64,000 nt of DNA from Aphelenchoides besseyi. Its lineage: Eukaryota; Nematoda; Chromadorea; Rhabditida; Aphelenchoididae. The notes below the pieces were generated by a model that was not told the origin of the DNA, ran no database searches, and saw only the letters and a list, made by a program, of their open reading frames with translations. The stretch spans positions 62,001 through 126,000 of the forward strand of contig JAMPIQ010000003.1 of the NCBI GenBank assembly GCA_024699855.1, given 5' to 3'. Each line of letters opens with the position of its first letter. Position 1 is the stretch's first letter. This document shows, piece after piece, positions 1-10,681 of this stretch. A program made the translations under genes and the position numbers.

Positions 1-27
1 CTTAGGCTTTAATCTCTTTGGCCTCTT

Positions 28-697
28 TTGGCTATTGGAATTATCGACGACAAGATTGCGGCGATGTTCAAGGGAAATATCGGGTTAGTTGAGCTTTCAA
101 TTAGACTTCTACCTTCCGAATCTAAGGCATCTGTTTTCATTCGAACTTTGGCGCTACTTCGAATCGCGATGATCACAACGGCAATTCGAACCGCTTTTGC
201 TACAGGATTTCTGATTGTTATGCACAGTTATATGCTTCCAAAGTAAGTTCTTAATGACAGTAAACTTACTAATGAATTTCAGTTGTTTGCTAAGTGAAAC
301 AAGGACCTTTTCTTATTTCTTTGATTTGGTTATTTCATTTCATGCGCTCATTCAACCAATTCTCATGATCAAGGCTAATCAAGAGCTTGCACGTCTTTGG
401 TAGGCTTCAACGTGCATTCTAAACATTGCATTCAGTTGTAACAACCTATTGATTCGTTTTCGCAATCCTACGCTTACTCCGTCGGCTTCGTTGGCTACGT
501 CGACGATGAGTTTGAATCGAACCGGAAGCCCCGAAGTTGCACTCACTTTTTCTTCACGTCGTGACTCAAATTCCAGTCGTCTATCGATGGTCAACGATAT
601 GACTCGTTATTCGCCACGCAACGCACTCGGACAATTGATCGTAAACGAACAATCGCAGGAAGATCATTTTCGACAATTGAATCTGCTTTGGAGCTGA
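28..697 (+). CDS. Serpentine 7TM receptor, C-terminal part
   Basis: Three exons join in frame: up to 242, then 283 to about 401, then about 436 to the TGA at 697. Each join has a GTAAGT/GTAGG donor and a TTCAG acceptor, with introns of about 35-40 bp. The first visible exon has a hydrophobic helix (LALLRIAMITTAIRTAF, then GFLIVMHSYML). The second has another helix rich in F/L/I ending in QPILMIKANQELARL. This looks like TM6-TM7 of a nematode chemoreceptor-type GPCR. A hydrophilic Ser/Arg/Asn-rich cytoplasmic tail of about 85 residues follows. The 5' part lies outside the window or before base 28, so subfamily (sra/srw/srx and so on) cannot be assigned. The position-28 start is only where the open frame begins, not a claimed ATG. 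Confidence 0.5.
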
Positions 698-898
698 GCA
701 GCCTCCTCACTCCCTGTTTCCCACACACAAACGTTAAATTGGTTTTTCTCGTTTGGCCCCGGGGGCCGTTCTTTTCGGTTTTTGCCACCACCTTTTCGCG
801 TTAACTACTCGTTTCTTTCCGAGTACTCGGAGCCGCAATTTGGTGGCTTGCGGCAAATAAATTTCGACTCCTTCTATGAAATGGCCGTCTAAATTCAA

Positions 899-1649
899 AT
901 GTTAATTTTTCAAGTTTACGAATTCCTGGGCCATTTCTTTCGTCCGCATCAAACATACAGAGCTGTGGTTTTCGACTTGTGCCAACGACATGAAGGTCTA
1001 GTTAATAGCATCGAACAGATCGGTGAGTTTCGGGTTCGAGAAATTGAAATCGCGCATTTCAGCGTCTTCAAACGACTCCGCACTCGGTCGTATGGTTCAA
1101 GACTATGAATTGGGAAAGATTTCGTTTGAAAAGCTGAGAAACGTGGTTAACACCAAAGTCAATGGAGAGGTTTGATGGACATTAGATTCCTTCAATTTGT
1201 TCGTTTAGCCTACGAACTTTAAAGCCGCCGAAGTTGAGGAAAAAGACGAGAATCTTTGGAGAGCTTTTGAGCGTCTTCGCTTTTATGGCATTAAAGTTGC
1301 GATCTTAACGAATGTTGGCTTCGAAGACGATCGTATGGACCGAACGATTGGTCCCAATTTAAGTGGACAAGTCGATCTGATTGTTGAGTCCTGCCGTCTT
1401 CGAATGCGCAAACCAAACCCACGAATCTATGAACATACAGCTCGTGAGTTGAAGCTGCAAACCGATGAATGCGTGTACGTGGATCAGCTGGCAAGGAATT
1501 GTCGTGGAGCCGAAATAGCCGGAATGAAGTCGATTCAGGTTCGTTGAGTAGATGATGGGCGAGCAAACAATTGCTTTCAGGTAATGAATGGCGACACAAA
1601 ACGGGCCGTAGATCAGCTCTCCAAGTTGTTGGGGTTGGATTTGTTCTAA
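899..1649 (+). CDS. HAD-like hydrolase (epoxide-hydrolase/ACAD10 N-domain type)
   Basis: Four exons (899-1022, 1063-1169, 1209-1538, 1581-1649) give about 209 residues. Motif I is AVVFDL with the expected nucleophile Asp. Motif II is VAILTN. The motif III region carries the basic segment MRKPNPRIYEHTARELKL, the KP(D/N)PxIY signature of the EPHX2/ACAD10-type HAD domain. Motif IV appears as CVYVDQL followed by AEIAGMKSIQV. Family members are small-molecule phosphatases or fusion domains; this one stands alone. Two positions are odd. The residue two after the nucleophile is Cys rather than Asp/Gly, and motif IV reads DQ where an acidic pair (DD) is usual, so metal binding and catalysis may be altered. 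The ATG at 899 is the only in-frame start before the motif I exon. Family is fairly certain, substrate unknown. Confidence 0.8.
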
Positions 1650-1975
1650 TCATTCGCTTATCTCTCTTTGTGGTGCCCATTGATCTTCAAGAGAATTTTG
1701 TCATTACGTAAACCCGTGGATTTAAACCTGACATTTCTGTGGTCGTTTTATTAATAGTAGAAAGTAAATACAAGTCTTGTCGAGTGACTTTTCCGTTGTC
1801 AAGGAAACAAAGTTGAACGAAGTTAACTTGTGTTTATTCGTACATAATTATACCGGCTAAAAGGGAATTGGAATGACCAGAGAAAGATTCAACCAAATGA
1901 AATAACCCGTTTGAACACGTTACAGAGAATGACCTAGAATCAGGACGATGTAAATTGAAGATCAAGATAAAAATG

Positions 1976-4055
1976 TTAGTCATCCATGCACTCCAAACGC
2001 TCCATGATGGTGTCCATTCGACGAATGATAGGTGTAAGTCGGCTGTGAAATTCAACGTCGAAAATCAAATCTAAACGCATCATGTTTTCGTTGGCCATGT
2101 CCATTCGTTCTTTTCCCTGTTGTCTTCTCACTTTGTTTTCACTCGCTTGGATTGACTGAAAGAACTTGTTTGAGTGCATTGAGTTCGTCTACCTTCGCTT
2201 CCAGCGGCGTTAAGCCAATTATTTTTGTTAGCAACTCAGACGCAACAATACATTCGAGGATATCACCATGATCATCTTTCAACTCCACTCGAAGATAGTA
2301 CTCGTCGTCGATAATCTGTAGGTCTTCTGTGAACGTCGAAATAAAACCCTAAGACAAAAGATTAAATGTGATGATTGAGAACTTACGACAATCGAAAAAG
2401 TGTACTTGTTGATTCGATACTGAACGAACTGCAGCGCTTTTTTGATGGTCATGGGATTGAGCTTCTGAAGTTTATCGGAATCTGTCGGATGTTCGTTTTC
2501 TTTTTCAATTTTGTCCGACACCTTGGTTGATGTCGATTCATTCATTCCGGGTGTCGAAGTTGATGGCTCATTGTCGAATGTATGGTGCCGCAGTTGAGAC
2601 GAGAAATCGATCATTGTAGTCGGGAATTGCACTTGAACTGCCGGTGCAAGATTATCGCTGTAACGTGGACGTTTGGCGTCGATTGGCAAATAATTGCATA
2701 GCTAAAGAAACCGATTACTTGTTTTTAATTCCAGAGTCTTACATCTCGTTGTTGTGGTTGACTTTGTTGGAAATCGATTTGAACGTCCACATCCATTGGC
2801 TTAGATTCGATTTTATCGATCGTCTCTTTGATTTGTGATTTTCGAGTGTTTTTAGTCTTCGAAGAGGAACAATCGGCACTGTCATTGGAAGTAGCAACAA
2901 ACGTTGAAGTTTTCGGCAGAGTCGGTGGTTGAACAACAGCCGATGGTCGAACGATAGTTGTTCGTGGTACAACAACGGGAACTCCCAATTGAACTGTTGG
3001 ATTGGCTGGTCGAAATAACGACGTCTTTGATTGTGTAGGCGGTTGAACGACTGCAGGTTGAGCACGAGGACGAAACTGTGGAAGTGATGGACTTGCAACG
3101 GTCTGAGTTGTTGAACCGTAAGGAGGAGCAGGAGGACAAAATATCGGTCGTGCGTTAGCTGTTGTCGCAGCTGTTGACACGTGTTTTGAAGCAGGAATTG
3201 AAGTCGATTTTGGAGCGACTGTTGAGCCCGTTAAACTACGCGAAGGTTGATTTGAGTTTTGCCGAAATTGTGCGGTAGATGAAGAAGCTGCGGAAGTGGG
3301 CAGAGTTCGAGCTTGTTGATAGATCGGTGGCAGGTTCTTCTGGGCCTCAGCAAATGCATCGATGAGTTCGGCAACAACACCACCCAAAACTTGAACGCTC
3401 TGCGCAGTCAACAACAAATAATCTTTCCGGAGTCGAACGTTTCCACAAAGCAAAATCTAAAGAACATGCAAAAACAATTCGGAACTCGTCACTCACTTTG
3501 CATCCGGGTCTTACGTTCGTTAGCGCCGGAATCGACTGGTGTTCAACGGCCCAAATTTTCTGAATTCCATCGCTCAACTCCAATTTGAACATACGATTAT
3601 TTGGCTGCAAATCGATGAATTGAAATTGCGAAATCAAAACTCACGACTTTTGGTTCGTGGCTTCCGCCGTCGCGCTCCGTCTGAACCTCCAAATCGTTGT
3701 TCTTGTCTTGTTGTCGGCGTGATGTCGAAATGTCCACACAAGAAAGAACCTAAAAACCAATTGAGGAACAAAAAACAACTCAAGACCTGAAGAACAAGAC
3801 GTTGAGATAACGCGTACAGTTCATGTTGGTATTGAGTAGAAGTTGTGAACTTCAAATCACTGTGTGCCCATTGCGAGTAAACGTACTGACTGATTTCTTC
3901 GCTACGCACCTTCAAATTGAAATGAAAAGAAAATCGAAAAAACGTGAACTCACTCCTTTGTTCCGATAAAACTCCACGACCGCCTTCAACCAATCGTATT
4001 TCAATTCGATATGATTCGTTAGAAAAGTTTCCCAAATCTCGTTTTCTTCCGACAT
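1976..4055 (-). CDS. RMI1: RMI1 homologue (RecQ-mediated genome instability protein 1)
   Basis: Eight exons (4055-3954, 3909-3787, 3749-3645, 3604-3497, 3456-2743, 2701-2387, 2348-2193, 2155-1976) give 600 residues. RMI1 is the OB-fold partner of topoisomerase III and BLM helicase that dissolves double Holliday junctions in the nucleus. The N-terminus has the three-helix region (WLKAVVEFY, then SQYVYSQWAHSDL). It is followed by the RMI1 OB-fold signatures MFKLELSDGIQKI, AVEHQSIPAL, PGCKILLCGNVRLRKDYLLL and VQVLGGVVAELID. A long Pro/Ser/Thr/Gln-rich linker fills residues about 150-420. A C-terminal domain begins near LQIIDDEYYLRVEL, matching the second OB fold. The intron at 3750-3786 uses a weak GTCTTG donor, but joining across it restores VLSCVDIS where the family has a conserved strand. 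In C. elegans the corresponding genes are called rmh. Confidence 0.88.
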
Positions 4056-4125
4056 CTCTCGGCCATTCGAAAGTGTTTCATAAATTGGGCGGGAAAACGC
4101 AAAAACCTTCGAATAACCATTGGAG

Positions 4126-4395
4126 TCAAATGGACGTTGATGCTAAACGCCAAAGTCGAAGTGAAACCCGGTGTTCAACAGACGGATATTGGCGTACGTT
4201 CTGTTTGACATCGAAGTTAAATACGATTTGTTTACCAATTTTTGCAAACAAATGATCGCATACAGAATTCTGATTGCAATGATTCTCGTGCCAAATGAAT
4301 GCAAGTAAAATGCCGAAGAAGTCGAGAATACCAAGCAAATATAATACAACTTTGAGATCATGCATCTGCCCGATGTTAAAGCCAGGAGATGCCAT
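4126..4395 (-). CDS. Possible small single-pass membrane protein
   Basis: An intronless 89-codon frame opens with MASPGFNIGQMHDLK. It contains one strongly hydrophobic stretch (VVLYLLGILDFFGILLAFIW) and then a Cys/His-containing hydrophilic segment. It ends 71 bp before the RMI1 start on the same strand, a spacing seen between cistrons of nematode operons. I recognise no family. The absence of an intron and a competing hydrophobic frame at 4143-4361 keep confidence low; it could be non-coding leader DNA. Confidence 0.3.
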   Translation of the reverse strand: MASPGFNIGQMHDLKVVLYLLGILDFFGILLAFIWHENHCNQNSVCDHLFAKIGKQIVFNFDVKQNVRQYPSVEHRVSLRLWRLASTSI

Positions 4396-6829
4396 TTGAT
4401 GTGCTATGAATTAGAATGCAAAGACGTCTGTTGAACAAACTGTTTGATGCCGATAAAAATTAAAAACCCGAACGGAAACCAAAAGAATGATTAATAACGT
4501 AATACTAAAACATTTGACCGTAGTCTTAACTGTCGATGAGTGGGCGGAAACAGTATCACGATCACAAGTTGACATCAAGTAAGCTATGGTTATTTAACGA
4601 GATTAAAAGCGAAGTTAAAGTTATATTACTACGGAATGTAAGGAGTATAACTAACTGGAAAACTTAACGAAAATGATTGTAATTTAGAACAATTTGCTTG
4701 CTCATATCGTTCGTAGCGGAATTTTTGTTTATTCGATCGTAGGAACCAAGACAAAACAACATTTTCCAACGGGCATCAATAAAAATCCTGCTGCGGAATC
4801 CTTAAAGGACATCGTCTACGGTTGGAAGAAGAGCAGAATGCTCTAACTGATAATCCAATAATTACAATTAGCTGGTTGGCGTATAAGAACGGATATCAAC
4901 TCGAAAACCTCCATTAAATAATCTTTTACGAAATGTCAACGGTGCTAAATAAAACTAAACCATTGAGTTTTCATTCATGGACCTGGGCGGAAATAATACC
5001 CAAAAACCGTATTGTAAGAAGTTAAGTCGGTTTCTGTTATTGGGAACAATGAAGCCATTAAATCCGTTGACCATACGGAAACTACCTGAAGGCTGTTGGA
5101 ATTCACAGAACAACACGTAAAATAACAATCGTTTAAGTATCGGGGAGTACTTGTTGAAACATTACAATCGCATTCCAATGCAGTAGAAATAGATTTTAGA
5201 TCGTGTGGATCATGTACCTTTTCTGCTCGTCGGAACTTCAATCGCACTCAGACGGTGCCCAGTGATAGAGCTCACGATGAACGGAAATGAAGCAAAAACA
5301 AGAACTGAAGGATTGAAGCGGCAGGAAGGTGTAGAGACAGAATTTGCATTAACAAGAAGTGCATAGCTGTAATTGATGAATTCCAACGCTAGAATTATTT
5401 CTAGATTTTGTCCCAAATTCGAATCCAACAGATAATTGTCGTATAAACTCACAAGATACGCAGTAAAACAGAAATTCGATTGAATTTATAATTTAATTTG
5501 TGAGTACGATCTTGTCGTTAATGAAGATGCTCGCCGGAATTAAAAGCCGTTTAATAATACGTAATTAATTGTGTTGTGATAATCATCATCACATAACTAC
5601 TCTACTTTACTTAATTCATTCTCTCTGTAATCTCGTATTAGTTAAGTTTGATCTCAATGTAATCGCAGATCTCTTTGTTTGGAACGTATTTTTGATCGTA
5701 TTGTTATTAACGGAGCAACTTTGTCGGTAATAATACAGCATTAAATGTTCCCGCCACTTTAAGGTCAAACAAAAATTGGGTACGCGCTCACCTTTGCCAC
5801 AGAATTCTTTATGTGGAGAGTTCCTCAGATCAGTCCCGGCTTCTTTTCCGACCGAATGATCTGACACACCCGTGTGATAGTTCAGATCAATCCAAGTCTA
5901 ATGCAGCAGTGCAAGTACCATTGTGTTGTTTGCCAAATAATTAATATTGGCACTATTAATTTAGAGCTATTAATCATCTCACCTATTGTTAATTCATTTC
6001 AATGATTCGCTTGCCGAGATCATGGTCAACAATAGCATTATTAAACTGTTCTTTTGCCGAATATTTTTCATCATGAATTAAGCGAGGAGTGAATTTCTAT
6101 TGGGCAGGTCAATTCTATGTTAATTGACACGTTACAATGTTAATTTTAAATGTATTTTGGTTCCTGCACTTCTATGTGTTATTGCAAGTTTAGTCTTGGG
6201 TTTATTGTAATTTTATGTAATTCGAAGCGTGTTGTGTTATTAGTAAATAAGTTACTTTACTTTTTAATAGCTTGTACTTAATTGGCTTGTGCAAGATTAC
6301 CGTCCCGACCCGACATTCAAGTGACTTTCTGTTCCGCGTCCTTACCCCGACAAATCCACTCTCCCGATGTTGATTTTTATGCTTGCTCTTTCCTTAGTTA
6401 ATTGTAGTGCCATTCTGATCCCATAAACCTCCGTCCCTAAGTCTACTCAAAGAACGGAACAATTACCTTTTCAGTGCCTCAACATGTCGTAACAACAATA
6501 GCAAACCCATCATACACAGACTAATAGAGATCTTCTCTCGACCTCCACGGTGCCAACAACTACTCAAAATGCCGGATAAGAGTCAACAGATTTATTCTTG
6601 TAGTCGGAATTGGCTGCTATTATTCGAGCTCACTGTCGAAACTCGTTAACATGGTTCATACACACCACCTACAATCAAATCCTGAATCACTGAACTCGCT
6701 ACAACGCAATCAAAAAGTAGGATTTTTAATATAGTTTATAAGTAAAACTGTTTGTTTCAGTTTGCTTGTCAATTATTTTACACGTACAACTCACGAAATG
6801 AATTTCTACTATAAACTCTTCGAAAACAC
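4396..6829. other. Gene-poor AT-rich spacer
   Basis: No frame in this 2.4 kb combines an ATG, splice signals and protein-like composition. The open frames on the minus strand at 4975-5452 and 5616-5867 have random composition and no joinable exons. I see no terminal repeats or tandem array. Confidence 0.6.
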
Positions 6830-8190
6830 TTGTACAACCAACTAATCAAACAACAAGATACTGTCCATCTTATTGTATTTGCCAAGCGCAAATTACTACT
6901 TGCCGTGTCGCGAGAAAACTCCGAAAATGTGAGTCACCTCCTCGTTTTAGATGCTATTTCGTTGCTTTCTGAAAGAACGGCGGCTGATTGCGCCGCGCAG
7001 TTCACAGGATTTTTGTTTTTGTAAGTGGACGCTTTGGCGCCCTCGTTTTCATCTTCAATCCCTTCAGTTCTTCGTTCCTTTTCTTTCTTGTTGTTAAAAT
7101 CGTTTCCTAGTACTGCAACTTCCGTTAAATAAGGATTTTGTCGCGTCGAGCGCAAGAAAACTAGCCGTTGACTTCAGTCTTGTCCCACACCGATTGTTTG
7201 TTTGGCGGCCGGTAGGCCGTTTTCACTCTTGTTTTGTAGTTTGCCGCCCATTTCGTGTGTTGTGCCACGGGAAGCTGTTGCTCTTTCCGCTGCTGATTGT
7301 TGTTTGCCGACCGTCGATCCGTTTTCCTCTTTTGAGTCGTTTTCGCCGTTCATTTGTTTCTGTTGGCTTCTAGCTTTTGCTGTCTTTTTGGTTTTCTTAA
7401 TTGTTTGTTTGATTTGGTTTGTTATTTTATTTTTTTTGATCGCTTCTTCATGGGCGTGATATTCGCTTGTTTGTTTTATTAATCCAAGTTTGAGTTTGAA
7501 GATAAAATACATTTTCGTACGTTGGACTGATTGCAAACGAGTCAGACACAATAGTTTATTAAACAAAGTTTGAAGTCAATTTTACAAGTCGTGTATTTCG
7601 AAAAGACACAACGCCGGAAATTTTCTTTTATCGTACGAACATTTATCAGTAAATTAATAAGTAAATCAATAATTGTCTACATGCTCTCGCTTTGTTGCAA
7701 AATCACATCTGCAACTGGTATTGGAAATCAATGCGTCTGAATCCGTACAATCATCAAAGTGAATTGCATCGCTGGAAACATAATAGAAGATGGATTTGCG
7801 GTATCTGCAATCATCAGATGCTGAGGAGCTTTAGAAAGAAAACGAAAGTTGTTTGTAAAAAATACTGGGAAGCGACTTTCCGGAATAACCAAAGCAATAA
7901 AATCGCTTATAACAGTAATGAAAGCTAGACAATGTAGTACTTCAAGAACATTAACAGACAATATCGAACGTTTGAAATGCAATTACTAGTGTAAAACTAA
8001 AATTTTAAGGCTCTAGTTCTAATTTCATGCTAAAAACGAACTTTGGCAGACGATGTGATTCATGACCTAGAGGTCAAATTCCAAGTTTCCGTGGAGTATA
8101 ACCGTTGACCTGCGCAAATATTTGCAGAATGCGTCGTACGTAGTTTTTGTTTGTTGACCACAGGACACGCGCAATTTTGTTTGTGTTCAG
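6830..8190. other. Unassigned DNA with low-complexity frame
   Basis: Minus-strand bases 7566-7174 encode 130 codons, half of them rich in Lys/Gln/Thr/Glu (KKTKKTAKARSQQKQ-like). Its complement reads as a hydrophobic frame, which is expected from the same composition. Another minus frame at 7155-6934 is similar in character. Neither has clear splice partners or a recognisable domain. A perfect 14-bp palindrome TGACCTAGAGGTCA lies at 8063-8076, upstream of the secreted gene at 8253. Confidence 0.4.
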
Positions 8191-8194
8191 TGAT

Positions 8195-8200
8195 TATAAA
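8195..8200 (+). promoter_or_regulatory. TATA box of the His/Cys-rich gene at 8253
   Basis: TATAAA lies 53 bp before the ATG. The same element recurs at a similar distance before most of the small secreted genes in 44-53 kb. Confidence 0.55.
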
Positions 8201-8252
8201 AACATGTGAACCTTATGTTCATTTCGTTGTCAGTTCGATTTGTCCTCTTGCA

Positions 8253-8764
8253 ATGATTTCAACCAGATTTGTGTAAGTTCCCAGCAGCCAAGCTTACAAA
8301 TCCCAAAATTTAAGGGTCGTCCTTGTTTTGTGCTCACTGGTCGTGATTTCGATGGTCGAAGCGAAGGGAAAACGCAAGCATTGCCATTGCCACAAGCACT
8401 GTAAGATTTCTGTGGGCTTCGTTCACTTCCAACTCCACTCTTATTTAGGTCATTGTCACAAACATTGCCACTGTTGTTGCAAGTGCTGTACGTGATCAAG
8501 TAGTTTGAGGAGATTAATTTGAAATTTTAGGTTGCTGTTGTCCGTGTTGTAATCTTTTGGTTTTGATTCTCCAATTCAAATTCAATTCTTTTAGGTTGCG
8601 GTTGTGGTGGCGGCGGACGAAAGAGACGATCCATCAGCGTTCGTCCGTCCGTTCGTTCTGTTTGTCCACCGAACTGTCGTTGTCCGGTTCAATTTCGCAG
8701 TTTGCCCACGACCCAACAACAACAACAACAATTGCGCGCTCCACAATTCGTTCATTTGGGTTAA
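8253..8764 (+). CDS. Small secreted His/Cys-rich protein (paralogue A)
   Basis: Five exons: 8253-8272, 8315-8400, 8449-8487, 8531-8548 and 8595-8764. The first intron is phase 2 inside the signal peptide; the other three are phase 1 and each splits a Cys codon after its T. The product has a signal peptide (LVLCSLVVISMVEA), then KGKRKHCHCHKHC, alternating His/Cys, Cys clusters (CCCKCC, CCCPCC), a GCGCGGGGRKR turn, and a tail with CPPNC, a Gln run and QFVHLG at the end. Exon 4 is only 18 bp. No family is recognised. The composition suggests extracellular metal binding or a disulphide-linked matrix protein (inference). Paralogues lie at 51755 and 52379; an 86-bp stretch is identical to the latter. 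Confidence 0.82.
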
Positions 8765-8859
8765 TTTATCTTTTGGATACTCAGTCAATGGATCTTCCTA
8801 CGAATAAACTAATTAACTGCGTCAGATGACTTGTTTTTTGATCTCGAGGTTGCACTTGT

Positions 8860-9963
8860 TTATTGGTTCAATAAGTTAATCTCATCAACTTTCTTCGCAA
8901 TTTTGGCCAAATCCTCCGGATAAATGCGACAGCATCCGCCGATCAATCTTACACCCAAACGTGTCCAGTCTTCCAATTCCTCTAACACACGACCAACAAC
9001 AACATCGCCGAAAAAACTGAAAGAAGTTGAGTGAAAGAAACCGGAAACTCACGACTTTGTTTCACCATCGTATTTTTCTCCGCTGTTCGGATAAACGACG
9101 AAAGGTTTCCCGTTGGCAGCTTCGTGTCCACGAGCCAGAAGACCGCGAATATGAGCCGGTGACGTACAGTTGATTCCGATGGCGCGAACTCGCGGTGAAT
9201 CGGCAACCGCTCGAACAAAGTCGACAAACTTATCGCCATTAACCAAGTGCTCATCGTCTTTACAAGGTACAGAGATCCATCCGTCAACCTCGAACTTCTC
9301 CAACAAACTTTTCGCGTATTTTGCTTCAATTACCGTCGGAACTGTTTCCAGCGCCAACATTCGTATTCCATGATCCATTAGAGCTCGTGCTTGAGTTTCG
9401 TAGTTTTGACGAATCAACTAAATCGAATAAACGAAATTAAGTTTTCAACCCACGTCCAAATCGAACTTCGGATTCCCGATGTAGTTTCCGCTGTATTCCG
9501 ATCCATCACAGAGAAACGTCGCAAACGGTCCGATGGATCCAACAACACAAATCGATTTGCCAGAAGTCGCTTTCAACGCCAATTCAACACCTTTCTGCAA
9601 GAAATAAGAAACTTACAGTAAAAAGAACTTACATTCAAGTATTGAATGGCGGCTTCTCGTGACATATCTTGACTAAGTCGACTGATGTTTGCCTGGTAGG
9701 TATTAGTCGAGATGACCGTGGCTCCAGCATCAATAAAACTAAAAACGAGTTACAAAAAAGAAAATTTTCTTACGATTCGTGGGCTTGTAGAACAATAGCA
9801 GGATCAGTGACATTTGCACCCGAACTCCAGGCAACGGTCTAAACCAAAAAGGATGAAGAAATAAAATCAAACTCACGGATTTTGCGTTGAATCCCAATCG
9901 CTCAATTAACGTCCCAGTCCCACCGCTGAGAACCGTCAATTTGGACAAATCGAAATCGGCCAT
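8860..9963 (-). CDS. Homocysteine S-methyltransferase
   Basis: Six exons from the ATG at 9963 to the TAA at 8860 give about 300 residues. The introns are short and GT-AG; one example is 9876-9842. The family transfers a methyl group from S-methylmethionine, AdoMet or betaine to homocysteine, giving methionine in the cytosol. Visible signatures are LSGGTGTLIERLG at the N-terminus, AGATVISTNTYQAN, VGSIGPF, the long helix around MLALETVPT, and the zinc ligands in GINCTSP and in LIGGCCRIYPEDL near the C-terminus. All three Zn-binding Cys are present, so the enzyme should be active. Length matches the short mmuM/HMT-type proteins rather than BHMT. It is convergent with the secreted gene upstream, about 95 bp away, with no sign of a shared operon. 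Confidence 0.9.
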
Positions 9964-10245
9964 CTGCTAATGAATTGCCGTCTAATGGACCGAGAACTAA
10001 GTTTCACGCATAAGCAATATCAAGAAGTACACGTTTAAAACAAAAGCGAGCAAAAGTCTTGATTGGCGTTTTGTTTTAAGATCAAAACTTTGTTTCTAAA
10101 TGAAGTAAACACCGTTGATTGACTTCAACTAATAACCAAAACATGAGCTTATTAGCAGAACCCAATTGCGGTCGTTTGGTTGAGATGCAAAAGGCACGAC
10201 TGGTTTGTGGGTTCGGCAGTCGATAAATAGCGACAAAGTGGACGG

Positions 10246-10530
10246 TTGAAGGTCGAACAGTTTGGTGATCAACGCGAGAATTTTTGGAACAAAACACTTC
10301 GGTCCACGTGGTTGTTCGCTGCAAAACATTCCGACGGCCAATCGCTTGCTGCGGGTTTATGGATCTTTCCGGTTGATTTATCGCTATTGGCCCCCGGAAA
10401 TCAAACGGATGCGGACTTGAAATCGCTAAGTGCACGTTTGCAATCACAATCCCAAAGTTTGGAACGTCGTTTGTGCCTCCGAGAGTTTCTTTTCGATCTT
10501 CTTTCGAGGGAACCTAAAAACGAAATGTAA
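10246..10530 (+). CDS. Unrecognised open frame, possible last exon
   Basis: A 95-codon frame without an ATG ends LLSREPKNEM. Its composition is protein-like, with a Trp-containing start and an amphipathic Ser/Gln/Leu helix (LQSQSQSLERRLCLREFLFDLL). An AG acceptor in AAATAG just upstream, near 10230, would open it. A short ATG frame at 10142 could supply a first exon, but I could not make the phases agree. It sits in the intergenic space before the MFS transporter. No homology is recognised. Confidence 0.28.
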   Translation: MKVEQFGDQRENFWNKTLRSTWLFAAKHSDGQSLAAGLWIFPVDLSLLAPGNQTDADLKSLSARLQSQSQSLERRLCLREFLFDLLSREPKNEM

Positions 10531-10681
10531 ACTTTCGCTTCCGCTCGATCATCACTGACAGCGAACGTTGAAGTTTTGTAACAAAAAATGATGGGAATTG
10601 AGCGTCCCGTCGAGGTTTCGAAGATTTTTATCGGCGGTGAGCAAATTGATTGACAAGTTTTTTGCGTTTATTTCCCCAAAA

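Noticed and set aside
7202..7459. Hydrophobic plus-strand frame as a membrane protein
   Set aside because: It is the exact antisense of a Lys/Gln-rich low-complexity stretch, which produces Phe/Leu/Cys codons automatically.
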